Assembly (NCBI GenBank): GCA_019454045.1
Contig: SKCR01037601.1
Coordinates: 1 to 64,000, forward strand
Origin: Zanthoxylum bungeanum
Taxonomy: Eukaryota; Streptophyta; Magnoliopsida; Sapindales; Rutaceae
Length of the DNA: 64,000 nucleotides
Reading direction: 5' to 3'
In this document: positions 45,279 to 57,773 of the stretch, in pieces
How positions within the stretch are numbered: position 1 is the stretch's first letter
How the letters are laid out: each line of letters starts with the position of its first letter
Program-made: the position numbers and the translations under genes
Notes under the pieces: generated by a model
The model's database searches: none
The model's input: the letters and a program-made list of their open reading frames with translations, nothing else
What the model was told of the DNA's origin: nothing

Positions 45279-48200
45279 AATCTTTCATGGAGAATTTCAA
45301 TGAAAGCCAAGCTTTCACCGACGTTAGCATGGGAATGTTATTGCATATTAGCAATACATCGTCAACATAAAGGACAATAAAAGTCAGTGCTCTCCCACTA
45401 ACTTTCTTGTATACACAAGGATCATCTTCATTTTGAATGAAATCATATTCTTTTATGATCTCATCAAAACGTTGGTTTCATGACCGCGATGCTTGCTTCA
45501 GTACATAAATAGACCGATTTAACTTACAAACCTTGTTTGCAAGTCTAGGCATGATAAAACCGTCAGGATGTTGCATATAAACATCCTCCGAAAGTTTTCA
45601 TTAAAGAAAACAATTTTAACGTCCATCTGCCATATCTCGTAATCGAAATATGCAGCAATTGCAAGCATTATCCGAATGGATTTAATCATGGCAACGGGCG
45701 AGAAAGTTTCGTCGTAATCGACACCATGTCATTGACGATACCCCTTTGCTACAAGCCTAGCTTTGTACGTTTGTACGTTGCCATCCATGTCGGTTTTCTT
45801 CTTGAAGACCCATTTGCATCCAATAGGCTTTACGCCTTCTGGTGCATCAACCAGTGTCCAAACTTGGTTGGTGTACATGGAATCCATTTCGGACTTCATG
45901 GCCTCTTGCCATAAAGCGGAATTCATATCTTGTATCGCTTCCTCATACGTAGCCGGTTCGTTATCCTCAATGAGATTAATATCTACATGAGGTGAGATCA
46001 GAAACCCATACCTCTCAGGTTGTTTCCTGACTCTCTCCGACCTACGCGGTCATTGTGTAATAGAAGATTATGGTACAGTCTCATCCCGGATGGACTGTTC
46101 TTATTCCGTTGAGGATTCTATGACAGGAATAGTATCACTCCGATTTTCATCGAGTTCTACTTTCCTCCCACTAACCACTACATTTAGGAATTCCTTCTCA
46201 AGGAAAACCGCATGTAGAGCAACAAATACTTTGTTCTCTCATGGGTGATAGAAGTAATATCCTTTGGTTTCCCTAGGATATCCTACGAATAGGCATTTAT
46301 TCGATTTGGGCTCAAGTTTGGTACCTTCCAAACGTTTGACGTATGCCCAGCATCCCCAAATCTTCAAGAATGAGAATCCCGGTTTCTTTCCTGTCCATAT
46401 CACATATGGTGTCTGTTGTACAGACTTTGACAGAACCTTATTCAAAATAAGAACTGCACTGTTTAATGCATATCCCCAGAAGGAAATAGGTAGCTCAGTG
46501 TGACTCATCATAGACCTAACCATGTCCAACAAAGTTCGATTTCTCCATTCGGACACACCGTTTAATTACGGTGTTCCAGGAGGAGTCCACTGTGAAAGAA
46601 TACCATATTCTTTCAAGTAATCTAGAAACTCATTGCTTAAGTATTCGCCACCACGGTCCGACCGTAATGTCTTTATACTCTTGTCGGTCTGTTTTTCAAC
46701 CTCGTGTCGAAACTCTTTGAATTTCTCAAAAGTTTCCGACTTGTGTCTCATAAGATACACATAACCATAACGAGATGCATCATCCGTAAAGGTTACGAAG
46801 TATTCGTATCCACCTCTTGCCTGGCTAGACATGGGCCCACAAACGTCACTATGAACGAGGGCTAACAGTTCGGTGGCGCGTTCACCTTTACCGCTAAAAG
46901 GTGATTTAGGCATTTTGCCTAATAAGCAAGATTCGCAGACGTCATATGAATTTGGATCAAATCCATCCAAGTACCCACTCTTCGAAAGTATGGATATGCG
47001 AGTCTTGTTTATGTGTCCCAGACGACAGTGCCACATATAAGTTTCATCTTTGTTACTCATTTTGAGCCTTTTGTTTGTTATGTTATATGTTGGAGATATA
47101 TTTATATTCAAAATATAAAGACCATTATTTACATCAGCAGTGCAAATTTCTACATCATTTTTATATAAGTAACACCCATTGTTTCGAAATACAAAAGTAT
47201 ACCCACATTGGGTTAACATAGATACAGAAATAATATTCCTAGTCAAACTAGGTACATAATAACAGTCATTAAGTTCAAGTACATGCCCCGATGGCAGTTC
47301 TAAAACAAAAGTGCCAACGGCCAAAACGGCGACTGGTGCCCCATTTCCGACGCGTAGATCAATCTCCCCTGAGGCTAGTCTCTTGCTAATCCGCAGATCC
47401 TGCACATCAGTACATATATGAGTACCACAACCAGAATCAAAAATCCAATTTTTAAAACTAGAAGTAGTCATGTTTATTTCAATAACAAACATACCTGAAC
47501 CCGGTGCCTTGCCCGCTTTAATCTCCTTCTGGAGCGCCTTGTACTCGCGGCAGTCACGCTTCCATTGACCCCGCTTGCCACACTGGAGGAAAACATCCTG
47601 AGATTTGTCCTTAGGCTTCCCAGAAGCCTTTAACGATTTGGCCTTGCCCTTTCTTTTATGCTTCTTTTTCTTCACACCTCCAGTCGCCTTGGGCCCAGCC
47701 CTCGGTGTCTGAGATGTCGAAGCAAAGTATGCCTCGCACTTGTTGCCCTTAAGCATCTCCCTTTCAGCTTCCTTGAGAATTGACAACAACTCTCCAAGAG
47801 TATCATCAGTGTTCATCAGGTTATAGCTTATGATGAGCTATTTCAAAGTGTCGGGGAGAGATTGCAAGATCATATCTATGGTAATCTCAGCCTCTAAGAC
47901 TATCCCTATCTTGGCCAGCTCATCTATGTCAGCAATCATCTGTACCACATGGGATTCAACAGACATGCCTTCTGACAGACGTGAACGGAAGAGCTTCCTC
48001 ACTAACTCATATCTATACGACCTTCGATTAGATCGATGAAGATCGTGCAACCTCGCCAACATGTTATAGGGATCCAAGTCCCTGTTCTGTCGACGGAAAT
48101 GCTGAGTCATGGCAGCAAGCATAATGACTGAGCAGTTTCACAATCATCGTTGTGAGTCTTCCAAAGCTCCAGCTCAAGTAGCTCATTAGGTTTGGGCTTA

Positions 48201-48345
48201 GGCCCAAGAGGTCTCTGTATAGTATATAACAGCCTCTCGGCTCCAAGGACAATCCTCAGATTCATTTCCCAATCGGCAAAGTTCGTGCCCTTGAAGACAT
48301 TTTCGCCCATGATAATGTCTCGGACATTTCCCTTTCCTGTCATCT
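45279..48345 (-). pseudogene. gag-pol of element C (upstream part, through RT active site)
   Basis: Read on the minus strand: Gag from MTGKGNVRDIIMGEN (48343), frame change near 48115, then Gag continued (to 47838), zinc-knuckle-like QCGKRGQWKRDC with first Cys and His lost (about 47570), protease region (IFDSGCGTHICTD), integrase (HCRLGHIN..CESC, HSDVCGPM, RSDRGGEY, NGVSEW), RT (GCKWVFKKK, LYVDD at 45358-45369). Stops interrupt it, for example between GTP and LNG near 46566 and in the linker after 46239. The frame stops where element B inserted (45284) and resumes at 33137. One 416-codon stretch (47816-46566) is open. Tork/Ikeros-like copia by motif. Confidence 0.88.
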
Positions 48346-50553
48346 TGACTACGATAGTCCAACTATCTAGTCAACGATATTTGGGTACAGTCTAACTGTT
48401 ATAAGAAAAATAACATTATATTAGTCCAACTAATAAAATAATTTTGACGAAATAATTATGAAAGCGCGTAAAGCTAAGTATCTGAATGAAATTGAAAATT
48501 CAATACTAGCCTCCCACTATTTTTCGGCGAGCCTCTAACCCTCTGTCGAGTACTCGGGAAACCCAGTTTCCTAGTGGGCTAGCATCCCGTTAAATAACAC
48601 ACAACCTTGACTTTGGCCAACAAGCTGTATGATATTTAACTAGGTAGATCTCGAAGATCAATTGGATCTAATCCAATTCCTAGATCCGGTAGGTGGACAT
48701 CCAAGTCCGAAACATATATACAGTATATATGCCAATATATCCAATATATTTTCCTAACATTTTTCCTCTGAATCAACTAAGCCTTGGCTTTGGCACAACA
48801 AGCTTAATGATTCCAGTTAAGCGGGACCCATTGACATGGAAAGCTTCGTAATCAATGTCGATGGACAAGAAGTGATCTTGACTTTGGCCAACAAATCACG
48901 ACTTGGACAAGACACCGATATGAAATAAAACTCTCATGATTCAAACACATCCGCAATTGACAAAGGTCTTGACTTTGGCCAACAAACCAATGCCAACTTT
49001 GGATCTTGAGTAAGAATCACTCAACGAAAGGAAAAAAAACGCTTAATATGATTTGAGGGGTTTTCGCTTAAATTGGCAACCAATTTTTTATCTTTTTTAA
49101 GGACTCATCATACACCCTCAAGCATGCTTCTAAAATATCATAAGGCGCGAAAGTAAAGTAATAACGATATGCGGATGTATATTTAAACAGATTGTTCCTA
49201 GAACAAATCGCTCCATTTCCTCTCCCCGGCTAGCACTATTCTACTTCTACCCAATTACATAATACAATAATAGAAACCTCATTAACATTGAGGGGAATTA
49301 GGTGAGAAGAGAATACAAAGAGATAATAAGAGATAAGGTTGGACACGCAGGTCCAATTTATAAATTCCAAATTTACAATAATTTCCATAATTACCATTTG
49401 CCTTCTAATATCCATCCGATATACGCTATTCATTCATCACATCCATATATTCATTCATAGCATGCATTACAACCAATCTAATCCAATTAATTAGTCTTTA
49501 ATTATGTGACCATCCAATGTTCAAACAACGATTTGATTTTGCGTGAGTCCAACTCGTTTGAGAATAAGTACTCAAAGTACGAATTCTAGAATTATATCGA
49601 ACTACTCGTTAAATCTAATTTAAGTCGTATTCAATACTAATTCTATAATTTAATTCCAAATTAAATATTTACACTTTTTAATGCGCTTTAACGACTTAGA
49701 TTCCAAATCTAATCTTATCGGGTCTCAAAGCCCAACTAACATCTAATGTTTGTTTAATTAAAGTCCGATGGGCTTTCAATTGATTTCATAAGGCATGGGC
49801 TTTGGTCAATACGGGTCAAACCCAATTACCAAGCCCAAGTAAGGAATCACCCTCATTTGCCATAAAACCAATATCAATCCCATAAGGCCCAATTAAACTT
49901 TAAAGCCCATTTATTACATTTGAACTTAATGGAATGATTTAGGCCCAATTTGGATCCAATCCAATTGGCCTAAACCAACTTGGCCCAACCAAGCCCATTA
50001 TGCCCAAATATAATAATTTCAAACACAATTCAAAATTAAGCCCATTAACCAAATTTTAAAAAAAAATTCCAAATTTTATAACTTGGTTAATTAAAGTGTA
50101 ATACATCAATTAATTAATTAAATCAATATTTCCAAAATACAATTTACCAATTAATTATGTATCCAATTGTTCAGTTATTGTCCAACAATTTTTGAATCAA
50201 AAATCAAGTCCATACATGCGAAATAGCTCTCGGCCAAGGTGTGGTAATAAGTCCGATTTTGTTTTTCAATCCGATCGAATTACAAATCGACTTATCCATT
50301 CGTTTCAACTCATCCAATGATCATCAAAACAAAATTTTCCAAGAGCCTAGGGTTACATACACATTCGACCAAGCCTAATGGTGGGGAAAATTTTGATCCA
50401 ATCACAATTTGTTGAAATTGATCAAATCACATCTCATTTCATCAACATACAAGCATACTCAACCATTCAATTTAATCAAATCATGCTCACATGGATTTTC
50501 CCCAAATTTTACCCTAATATATTTCATGCTCATTATAGGCTCAATGATACCAT
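48346..50553 (-). mobile_element. Leader of element C with primer binding site
   Basis: The primer binding site is the complement of 50538-50552 (TGGTATCATTGAGCC on the minus strand). The motif CTTGACTTTGGCCAACAA occurs at 48608-48625, 48877-48894 and 48968-48985, with a diverged fourth copy near 48782. GGCCCA-rich sequence lies at 49860-50010. No gene. Confidence 0.82.
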
Positions 50554-52494
50554 TGTTGGTTTCTATGATTAGTCCCAAGATAATAATGAACAAAGAAATA
50601 TGAATGAATAACGAATAAGTATGGCGGAAACACACTTACATCGATCGGTTTTGGATGCGTCAAACAACAAAATTTTTCCTCTCCAAGCAGTCCAAGATTC
50701 GGCCAAGGCAGTCCACAATGCTCCAAGCTTTGTTTTGTCTTTCCAAGCTCTTTAATAGGTTTCCCTATCACCTCTTGATGATCCTTGAAGAGTGCTAGCC
50801 CTTTGATAAACTTTGCAACAAAATCTTATCAATTTTCCCTTCAATTTCGGCCAAGAAATGAAAGAAATGGGAGAGCCAAAAACAGTCACTGGTTTCGGCA
50901 ATTTGGGAGAGAGAATAAGATGAAGATTTGATTTCAAAAATCAATATTAATTGTTTCAAAAACAATTGTAAATGATATACCAAACCTTGGTTGGTATAAG
51001 TCTTTCACCTTACTTTGACTTGGAGTGTTTTACACACTTTAACCAACTCACCTAAACCCATCAAGCTAAAGTGAATTAGTTGACTAGTGATTTGATGGTT
51101 GATGTGACATGTGGGCCCCACTCGATTCCGAATGCGAGTGGGCCCTCAAACACTCCCGGGCTCGGGTTCGCTAATTCCGAATTAACGAACTTCCGTCGCG
51201 ACGTAATTAAATCGAATTTAATTAAATAATTATGCCTAGAAAAATTACTATTCACATCGCTAACGAATTAATTCTAAATTAACTCGTTTGCCCGAATTAA
51301 AATCTAATTTTAATTCCTCGTCGAAATCTAATTCCAAATAATATATCAAATATATTATTTTAATGATTAATTCCAAATTAATCTTTCTCTCTCTTCAAAT
51401 AGTACTTTATCCAAGATAAAGTCTCTCCGCAATTAATCCCAGATTAATTAAGCTCGAATCATACGTCATCGGTGAATCTTCGGGAAGTGACCCAAGAGAT
51501 CCCTGGATATGTTGGCAGTAAATCCGATCGTCGGACTATCCGAACACGTACGTACCACGTACTACATTTTTACCGATTTACGAGACAAGGTTGGCTTCTA
51601 GCAAAGCGCCATGCCTACCCAATTCTCCAGAAATATTCTTACTGGAATATACGATCTTTATCAGGCGTAGTATACCATAGTATTGTGTATAACGATCCAG
51701 TATCGGATGTCATGTGCGAGGCCTGGGGCTGGAATAGTGTCTCCATGTACGAAGCACATATCGGATATCAAGCAACTAGTCTCTTTGAATCGGATAATCA
51801 TGACCTTGTCATATTATCCGATGGTTGCAACATTATAGAGAACCAGTTCTGAATCCCTGCGTGATCATCATCTCCATATGTCTGAAGTGATACTTCCGTC
51901 TTGACATCACATCCAATACACTACGATTCTCAATAAACCCAGAAGAGGCGTACACAGAACCTGTTAAAGCCCTGGATGACCAAAACCAAAGTTTACCGAT
52001 TGTCGCAAGTACTAGCAATGCAAGTCTCAGGTTAAGACCAAATACACATACCCTGAAGCGGACTCTCATAGACACATATACATACTACCAATGGGATTCC
52101 GCGGGGTCTATCCAAAGCGAAGCTGTTTTTCGTACCATCGGTAAAACATAACCTCCTATCGCACTTGCATAAGTGTCCTCTACTTAAATATATGAGAACT
52201 ATGCCGTTATGCCCTCACAACGCGCACAAGTGTAATACTAGTCTATTCCGCATTATCGATGTCCAATCTCGATAATACTACGACTAGGGATATTTAATGA
52301 ATAAACTTTTATGGATTGATATTGTCTCATATCATCTCAATCTGGAACTAATCATATGGACTTTTACCATTTATATTTTAAAGTAAATAAATTACAAAAC
52401 GGTAAAAGGTAATTTCATTACTACATAGTTAATTTTGTACAAAAACACAATGTCTTTTACAAACAGTGACGCTATGGGTCATAACTGTCCAACA
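50554..52494 (-). repeat. 5' LTR of element C
   Basis: 1941 bp, minus strand TGTTGGACAGTTATGACCC (52494) to ATAGAAACCAACA (50554), followed by the primer site. It contains AATTAATT-type palindrome arrays at about 51200-51450. Confidence 0.9.
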
Positions 52495-52499
52495 CAAGA
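52495..52499. repeat. Target-site duplication caaga (right) of element C
   Basis: Identical to 31285-31289; the host sequence continues with aacaag. Confidence 0.85.
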
Positions 52500-53527
52500 A
52501 ACAAGAAAAAAATGGGTTTGGCAACTATGAACAAGTTAGGAAGATGAAGATGAAGAGTCCAAAAATGAAGGTAATGAAACTTAACCCAAATTTTTATATT
52601 TTGAGTTTTTAAGTTTTGATGATTATAGTAGGATGATTTACTTGGTATAGATGAGTGTTTATTGTGCTAAAAATGGTGATGAGGGGAAAAAACCCCAACT
52701 TGTGCAATTTTAGGAAAAGATTAAGTGAAGTCAATAGAAAGGATATAAGTTAATATTGAGTGAGATACTGATTATGTTATGGAAGTTATTTGAGGCCTAA
52801 TGGAATGCTTGTTGCAATAAAAGTGATATAGAAGTTAAGAGAATGCATTTGGAAAAAATTGGTTTGAGGAAGCAAATGCATAACCTGAAAAATCAGGTTC
52901 ACATCGCGACACAAAAGGGTTTCACGTCACGACGCATAGAAGGAAATTTAGAGCTGTCTCTAGAACGTTTGCGTCACGACGCGTGACCAAAATCTTCCCA
53001 AGTTAGTTTTTAATCTATTCCAGTTCCACCCCAACATGTTAGAAACCACCTTAAGAGTCTCGTATCAACTCGTACGTATATATTATATCATGATATGAGT
53101 ACGTTACACCTCAAAGTGATAGCCCTTACTTGAATAGGCAAATTTAGGTTGATTTCAATATATATATTCTTAGTCCATTCCTCTAATAGAAATTATCGGT
53201 GACAGATCATCGCAGGAACCACAAGTTCTTCAGCGAAGTGAAGAAAGACTAACAGAACTCTAAAACAGTGCGCGGACACTACCTTTTAAAAATTAACTTT
53301 CATTTTGATATTCTATATCAGACTTACTTTCACGCTTTAGGGCGTAGATTCTTTTATTATTACGGTCATTTCATAAAAATTTATGATTTGAGTTTTATAT
53401 TGAGAATGAAACGTTTTCAGAATTTGATTTTATGATTTTTCGAGGCATGAGGGAAAAACTCACCTCAGTATGTAACTTTATTCAGATATGGAATTGACAG
53501 ATAGAGAACATGTGAACATATAGAGGA

Positions 53528-53810
53528 CTGGGGGGACGACGATATGTAACACCCCTAGATCTTCAGGACTATGGATGACATATGCCCCTAGATCATAGTT
53601 TCAGAGCTTATAGGGTAGCATAGATCTGCACCACCAGTTCTAGTTCTGTGGCTTGGGGGATGACGATACGTAACGCCCCAAGACCACCAGTTTCATGGAT
53701 AAGAGTGGCATGCTTTGGGGGATGGTGATACGTAACGCTCCAAATTCATGGTTTTGCATTCCTGGATCTAGTTAGGCATATGGGGTGACGACGATACGTA
53801 ACGCCCCCAT
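53528..53810. repeat. Array of four 31-nt hairpin repeats with conserved loop
   Basis: Copies at 53528-53558, 53652-53682, 53714-53744 and 53780-53810 are each exactly 31 nt: 7-nt arm, 17-nt loop (consensus GAYGRYGATAYGTAACR), 7-nt arm. Arm pairs are CTGGGGG/CCCCTAG, CTTGGGG/CCCCAAG, TTTGGGG/CTCCAAA and ATGGGGT/CCCCCAT. All pair when G-T wobble is allowed, apart from the innermost pair of the last copy. Spacings are 124, 62 and 66; a decayed copy may lie at 53568-53590. Confidence 0.8.
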
Positions 53811-53815
53811 AATTT

Positions 53816-53950
53816 TCTAATATCAGATTTTCAGAAAAGGAGTTTTCAGATATCGGATTTTCAGAAAACAATTTTCAAAGATCAGATTTTAGAACGATTT
53901 TCAGAAAGCAGATTTCAGGGAGATTTCAGACAAGGTTTTCAGAAAAAGAG
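53816..53950. repeat. Degenerate short repeat GATTTTCAGAAA
   Basis: About eight imperfect units such as CAGATTTTCAGAAAA and GGATTTTCAGAAAAC follow the hairpin array. Simple-sequence origin; no gene. Confidence 0.7.
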
Positions 53951-54140
53951 TTTTATACAAAGTTATTTCTGAAATGAGATTTTAGAACCAAATATTTTTA
54001 TATTAGTATTTTAGTTTTCCGTCCACTAACTTAGATTGTACAACTGTCTAACCCCCCAGTCCCAATTTCCTAGTTTTGCACGTACCTTAAGGTATAAAAA
54101 AGTTGCGCTCACTTGGTCATTTAAACCCTTGAGTGAGGAG

Positions 54141-55072
54141 ACCTAGTTGTGGGAAATCCTTCACCGGCGGGAGCCTTTATCTATACTCATATAAACCTGC
54201 ATGTGAACCATAATTGTATGACCTATAGAAGCCACCATTTTATGCTTGTGTTTGGGACCATCATCATTTGGATTCAGTTGGACTTCTTGTCATGAGATAT
54301 GAACCTGTTGGGCCATTTAAACTGGGACAAGTTTGTGTCTTATGACAATTGGGCCAAAAGCTTCTAAAATGCCGATGGATCACTTTGTGTTTGGGCCCCC
54401 TATCATTTGAAGTTGTTTAGCCACGTTATTGAAAAAGTGTAAACTCGTTGGGCCTTTTGCAACTGGGACAAGTTTACACCTCGCAATAATATAATTGAAT
54501 GCTTTGAAATGATAATGGGCCAACTTATATGAAAACCTTGATGGGTTTAGAAAGTCCAAACATGATCCAAATATGCTAGAAGCATGAGTTTGATATCCGC
54601 ACTGTCTTTCATCTAGAAAGGATACGCCTTGTTACATCATATTTGTATACTTTTGGATGCTTCTAAGTTCATCCACATGACCACGGTTGCCGAAAGCCTA
54701 ATTCGTCGTTTCTAGACAATGGCATGATCTCATAATCGGCTTAGTCCATGTTGTAAATGGGCGGTCTTTGTCTTTTACCGATGAAAAGGGACAGAAGCAG
54801 CTAAGGTTCACCCCGTAGCATATGAGAGAGCGATTTTGTGTACCTTGCATCGGTGCATAGAATAAGCCATATCTAGAACCAAAATAGGCTTACCACGACT
54901 GTGGGAGAAATAAGGTTGGAAGGATATATTCTGTTTGATCACCTCACATATTTTATATATTTCATGCATTGCACGCATAAATGTACCATGCTAACTTGTA
55001 GTTTTTAAAGCCGCCATAGATTTCAGTTGGGTTAGAGAGGAAGAAATACTCGTCAAAAGACAGTTAGCGAAC
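54141..55072 (+). mobile_element. Leader-like sequence of gypsy element F
   Basis: Non-coding sequence upstream of the gag remnant, with two imperfect copies of TTGGGCC..AACTGGGACAAGTTT (about 54308 and 54448). A CATGCATTGCACGCATAAATG stretch occurs near 54962, like the leaders of Tat-type elements. No 5' LTR or primer site was identified in the window. Confidence 0.45.
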
Positions 55073-55639
55073 ATGAGTGAGTCAAATAATGAGGGTTCTC
55101 GCATGGATCAGCTAGAGACTAATCTCACTAAGATTACCGAGCAGTTGCAAGTTTTGACCAACGCTGTGGCCAGTTTGACCATACCCCATATAGCCAAAAA
55201 TAGAAAGTTCTGCAACCGGAATAGAAAGACCATTAGGGGACCTTCGGGGACCAAGCCCACTCCTTCTGAGGTGGCCCCTATCAGGAACAGGCAATTCTCC
55301 AATTTTGGTAGACCTTTGTCAGAGATGTTTGAATAACTGAAAAAGCAAGCACTCCTAAGTCCCTTAGAACCTAAACCACTTCCAAACCCTGTGCCACGCT
55401 ACCTTGACCTAAACCTATACTGTTACCTCCACCAACAAAAAGGCCACGAAACTGAAAAATCCACCCGCCTTAGGCATGAGATCCAGAACCTCATTGATGC
55501 CCATAAAATACCCGATCAAGAAAAAGAACAACCCAACGCACACAGAAACCCTCCACCCACCCACATAATCAACTCCGACCTACCAGACAACATTTTCCTC
55601 CAAACTCATGACCACCAAGCTTCCAGCATGGGGATATGA
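55073..55639 (+). pseudogene. Tat-like gypsy gag, internally deleted, one nonsense codon
   Basis: It starts MSESNNEGSRMDQL with a heptad-rich coiled-coil N-terminus (residues 10-40). It then jumps to the C-terminal part of Tat/Ogre-type Gag: RPLSEMFE, a TAA at 55334-55336 where Gln is expected, LKKQALLSPLEPKPLPNPVP, the CYLHQQKGHETE segment equivalent to the CxxHxxxGHxTExC knuckle with the last Cys replaced by Ser, and LRHEIQNLIDAHKIP. It is open to 55639. It is much shorter than a usual Tat Gag, so the middle is missing. No protease, RT or integrase follows. Confidence 0.7.
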
Positions 55640-57397
55640 GGCAACAAAAGTAAATGGGAAAAAGAATTACAGCAGTTGGAGGATCTGATGTTCGAAAAAA
55701 GTAAGAAGACAAAAGAAGACAAAGTTGCAAATTATGGAGATGTTTGTTTCCCTGATCTTATTCAATGGTGATCCCGCATCCATTAATCATAAGACATTGA
55801 TTTTGCCTACTTGTTCAAGCCTTTTCCTTAATAGTTAAGCATCAGTCCAATGATGAAATCGTTTGCTTTAGAGAGAAATCTTAGAAACGATAAACTCTTG
55901 ATGTGCTTTTATCTGATACTTTGAGTAATTGATCTATGTTAGACTCGTAAGCACTTGATTATGGTTCTTAGTAGTGAAAACCTGAGTAGTAAGCAAAGTG
56001 ACTAGTTGAAGAAATTGTAGGTCGGTGAATGATTGTTCAACTAAATGTCTATCATGATTTGCTTTTATTAAGATGTGTGGTATGATTGAAAATAAATAAA
56101 AAGTCTCTAAAGAAAACAATTAAACCACCTATAACCGATAAGCGTGAAGCTACCCATGGGCGAGTATTAGGACCACCATAAGGAGAAATGCTACCTTAAA
56201 GGGTAGGTGTGTTGAAAAAAAAAGGGGACGAGGGGTTTCAAAATGAAAAGAAAAAAATAGAGACAAAAGAGAAAGAAAACCATACCACATAGAGCACCGA
56301 AAAGCAACTGCAAGGCATAATTGAGACATCTAGGTTGGTTTGACCCATCGATCCCAATTTTTTGACGAAATCATTGAGTTGGCTTATCCGGGGATGAATC
56401 TGCAAAAGAATCTTTGCACACACACACTTTGAGTCTGGCTTAGATCATTTATCCAAAGACTTGGATTTGAGTTGCATTGAATGTTTTGAAGGTTCTCTGG
56501 TTTCAATACTGGGCATTCTTTGAGGACAATAATATGTATAACTATGGGGATTTTTCTGTAGCCAGTAATATATTATGTTGATACGGAGTGACACGTCATG
56601 TAGTCCACCTTGACCTAGTGCAAACCGTAGAGAGCGGAAAGCTAAGCCAAGTCTAGGGGCGACTAGTCTACCACCCCGCGAATAAGGGATATACCGAGAA
56701 CTTGAGCCATGAGACAAAAAGAACTGAGTGATCACCATAGAAGAATTGGCAGAAGAAAACTGTAAGTAGGGCGACCGAAGACATTTATAGGCAAAATACA
56801 CCACAGAGCACAAGAAAGGTCTAACCCATCGGAATAGGAAATACATCCATGCATACACGCATACACGTCATGCACATAATTTTTGTTTTTTATTCATAGG
56901 TTTTTGAAGAAAGAAAGAAAAAAGTGGCAAGGACGAGCAAGCCGAGAATGGCAACTATCTCAACTCAGTAACGGTTCGGGAATGGACCACCTCATACAGT
57001 AACGGTTCGGGAACGGACCACCTCACAGTAATGGTTCGGGAATGGACCACCTCACAGTAACGGTTCGGGAATGGACCACCTCACAGTAAAGGTTCGGGAA
57101 TGGACCACCTCACAGTAACGGTTCGGGAATGGACCACTTCACAGTAAGGGTTCGGGAATGGACCACCCCACAGTAACGGTTCGGGAATATACCACCTCTC
57201 ATCAGCTCAGTTCGGTAATGAATCCTAGAGATCGCAACATCTTAGAAGGATGAACCTTAGGGGTCACAGCACCTCACCACCAGATCAACTCAGTTCGAAG
57301 CAACAGGTAAGTCGGCAACTGCTGTCGAGCATGGTAAGTAAAAATGTATGCATGACTTTGATAGGATTATCACTATCACACACTGCACAAGCCCATC
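55640..57397 (+). mobile_element. 3' non-coding region of gypsy element F
   Basis: From the gag remnant to the polypurine tract there is no pol homology on either strand, only short open frames. The segment holds the 29-bp tandem repeat at 56966-57199. This marks F as a non-autonomous, gag-only derivative that would depend on proteins of a full element. Confidence 0.55.
56966..57199 (+). repeat. 29-bp tandem repeat, eight copies
   Basis: Consensus CAGTAACGGTTCGGGAATGG followed by ACCACCTCA, repeated eight times with single-base changes. A two-base insertion (ta) separates copies 1 and 2, and the last copy is diverged. Tandem repeats near the 3' end are a known trait of Tat/Ogre elements. There are no unique spacers, so it is not a CRISPR-like array. 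Confidence 0.95.
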
Positions 57398-57410
57398 AAA
57401 CTGGGGGCGA
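57398..57410 (+). other. Polypurine tract of gypsy element F
   Basis: AAACTGGGGGCGA, the ACTGGGGGC-type tract found directly before the 3' LTR in Tat/Ogre elements. Confidence 0.7.
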
Positions 57411-57773
57411 CTTAGACACTTTTATTTTTGCATGAAGCCCGATGATGAGCCTCGTTTGGAGGCATTACCCGATAAGTTGCGGAAGTTGCGGGAAATGGAC
57501 GTCGAAAGGGAAAATTCAAAAATAAGTATGTCATCAGATTTAATTCACATGTTCAGTGCATGTGCATTCGTCCAGCGTTCGAAAATGAGTTTGAAACGGT
57601 AAACAGATTACCGGTGTTCGTGTAGCGTCTGGAAACGCGTTCGAACGATCATCTATGTTTCTGTTTCAAAATTGAAGCCTCGGCCCAAAATCCCCAAGCC
57701 CATAACACCAAGCTAAAGCCCAATCCAAAAATATAGAACATATAAACACATGTCACAAATCCAAGCAAGTCAC
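57411..57773 (+). repeat. Start of the 3' LTR of gypsy element F, interrupted by element H
   Basis: CTTAGACACTTTTATTTTTGC aligns with the TGTAGGCACTGCATTTTTGC start of LTR G1 (minus strand at 6380), and TGAGCCTCGTTTGGAGGCA and CGTTCGAACG segments also match. After 363 bp it is cut by the LTR of copia element H. Confidence 0.7.

Larger units (their letters stand above)
31290..52494 (-). mobile_element. Copia element C, interrupted by copia element B
   Basis: Minus-strand Ty1/copia element with termini TGTTGG (52494, minus) and CCAACA (31290, minus) and a perfect TSD caaga. In order on the minus strand: 5' LTR 52494-50554, leader, gag-pol 48345-45279, then the 12.1-kb element B, the rest of RT (33137-32754), then a truncated 3' LTR. 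An internal deletion has removed RNase H, the polypurine tract and the start of the 3' LTR. The element has no coding capacity of its own now. Confidence 0.9.
52500..54140. repeat. LTR-like non-coding sequence interrupted by element C
   Basis: Continuation of the sequence at 30769-31289. It contains CGTCACGACGC-type palindromic stretches (52895-52990), a four-copy hairpin array (53528-53810) and a degenerate run of GATTTTCAGAAA units (53816-53950). No coding homology. It resembles the LTR of a gypsy chromovirus or related family, but both ends could not be fixed. Confidence 0.45.

Noticed and set aside
56966..57199. CRISPR-like regular repeat
   Set aside because: Units are directly adjacent without unique spacers, in plant retrotransposon DNA; an ordinary tandem repeat.
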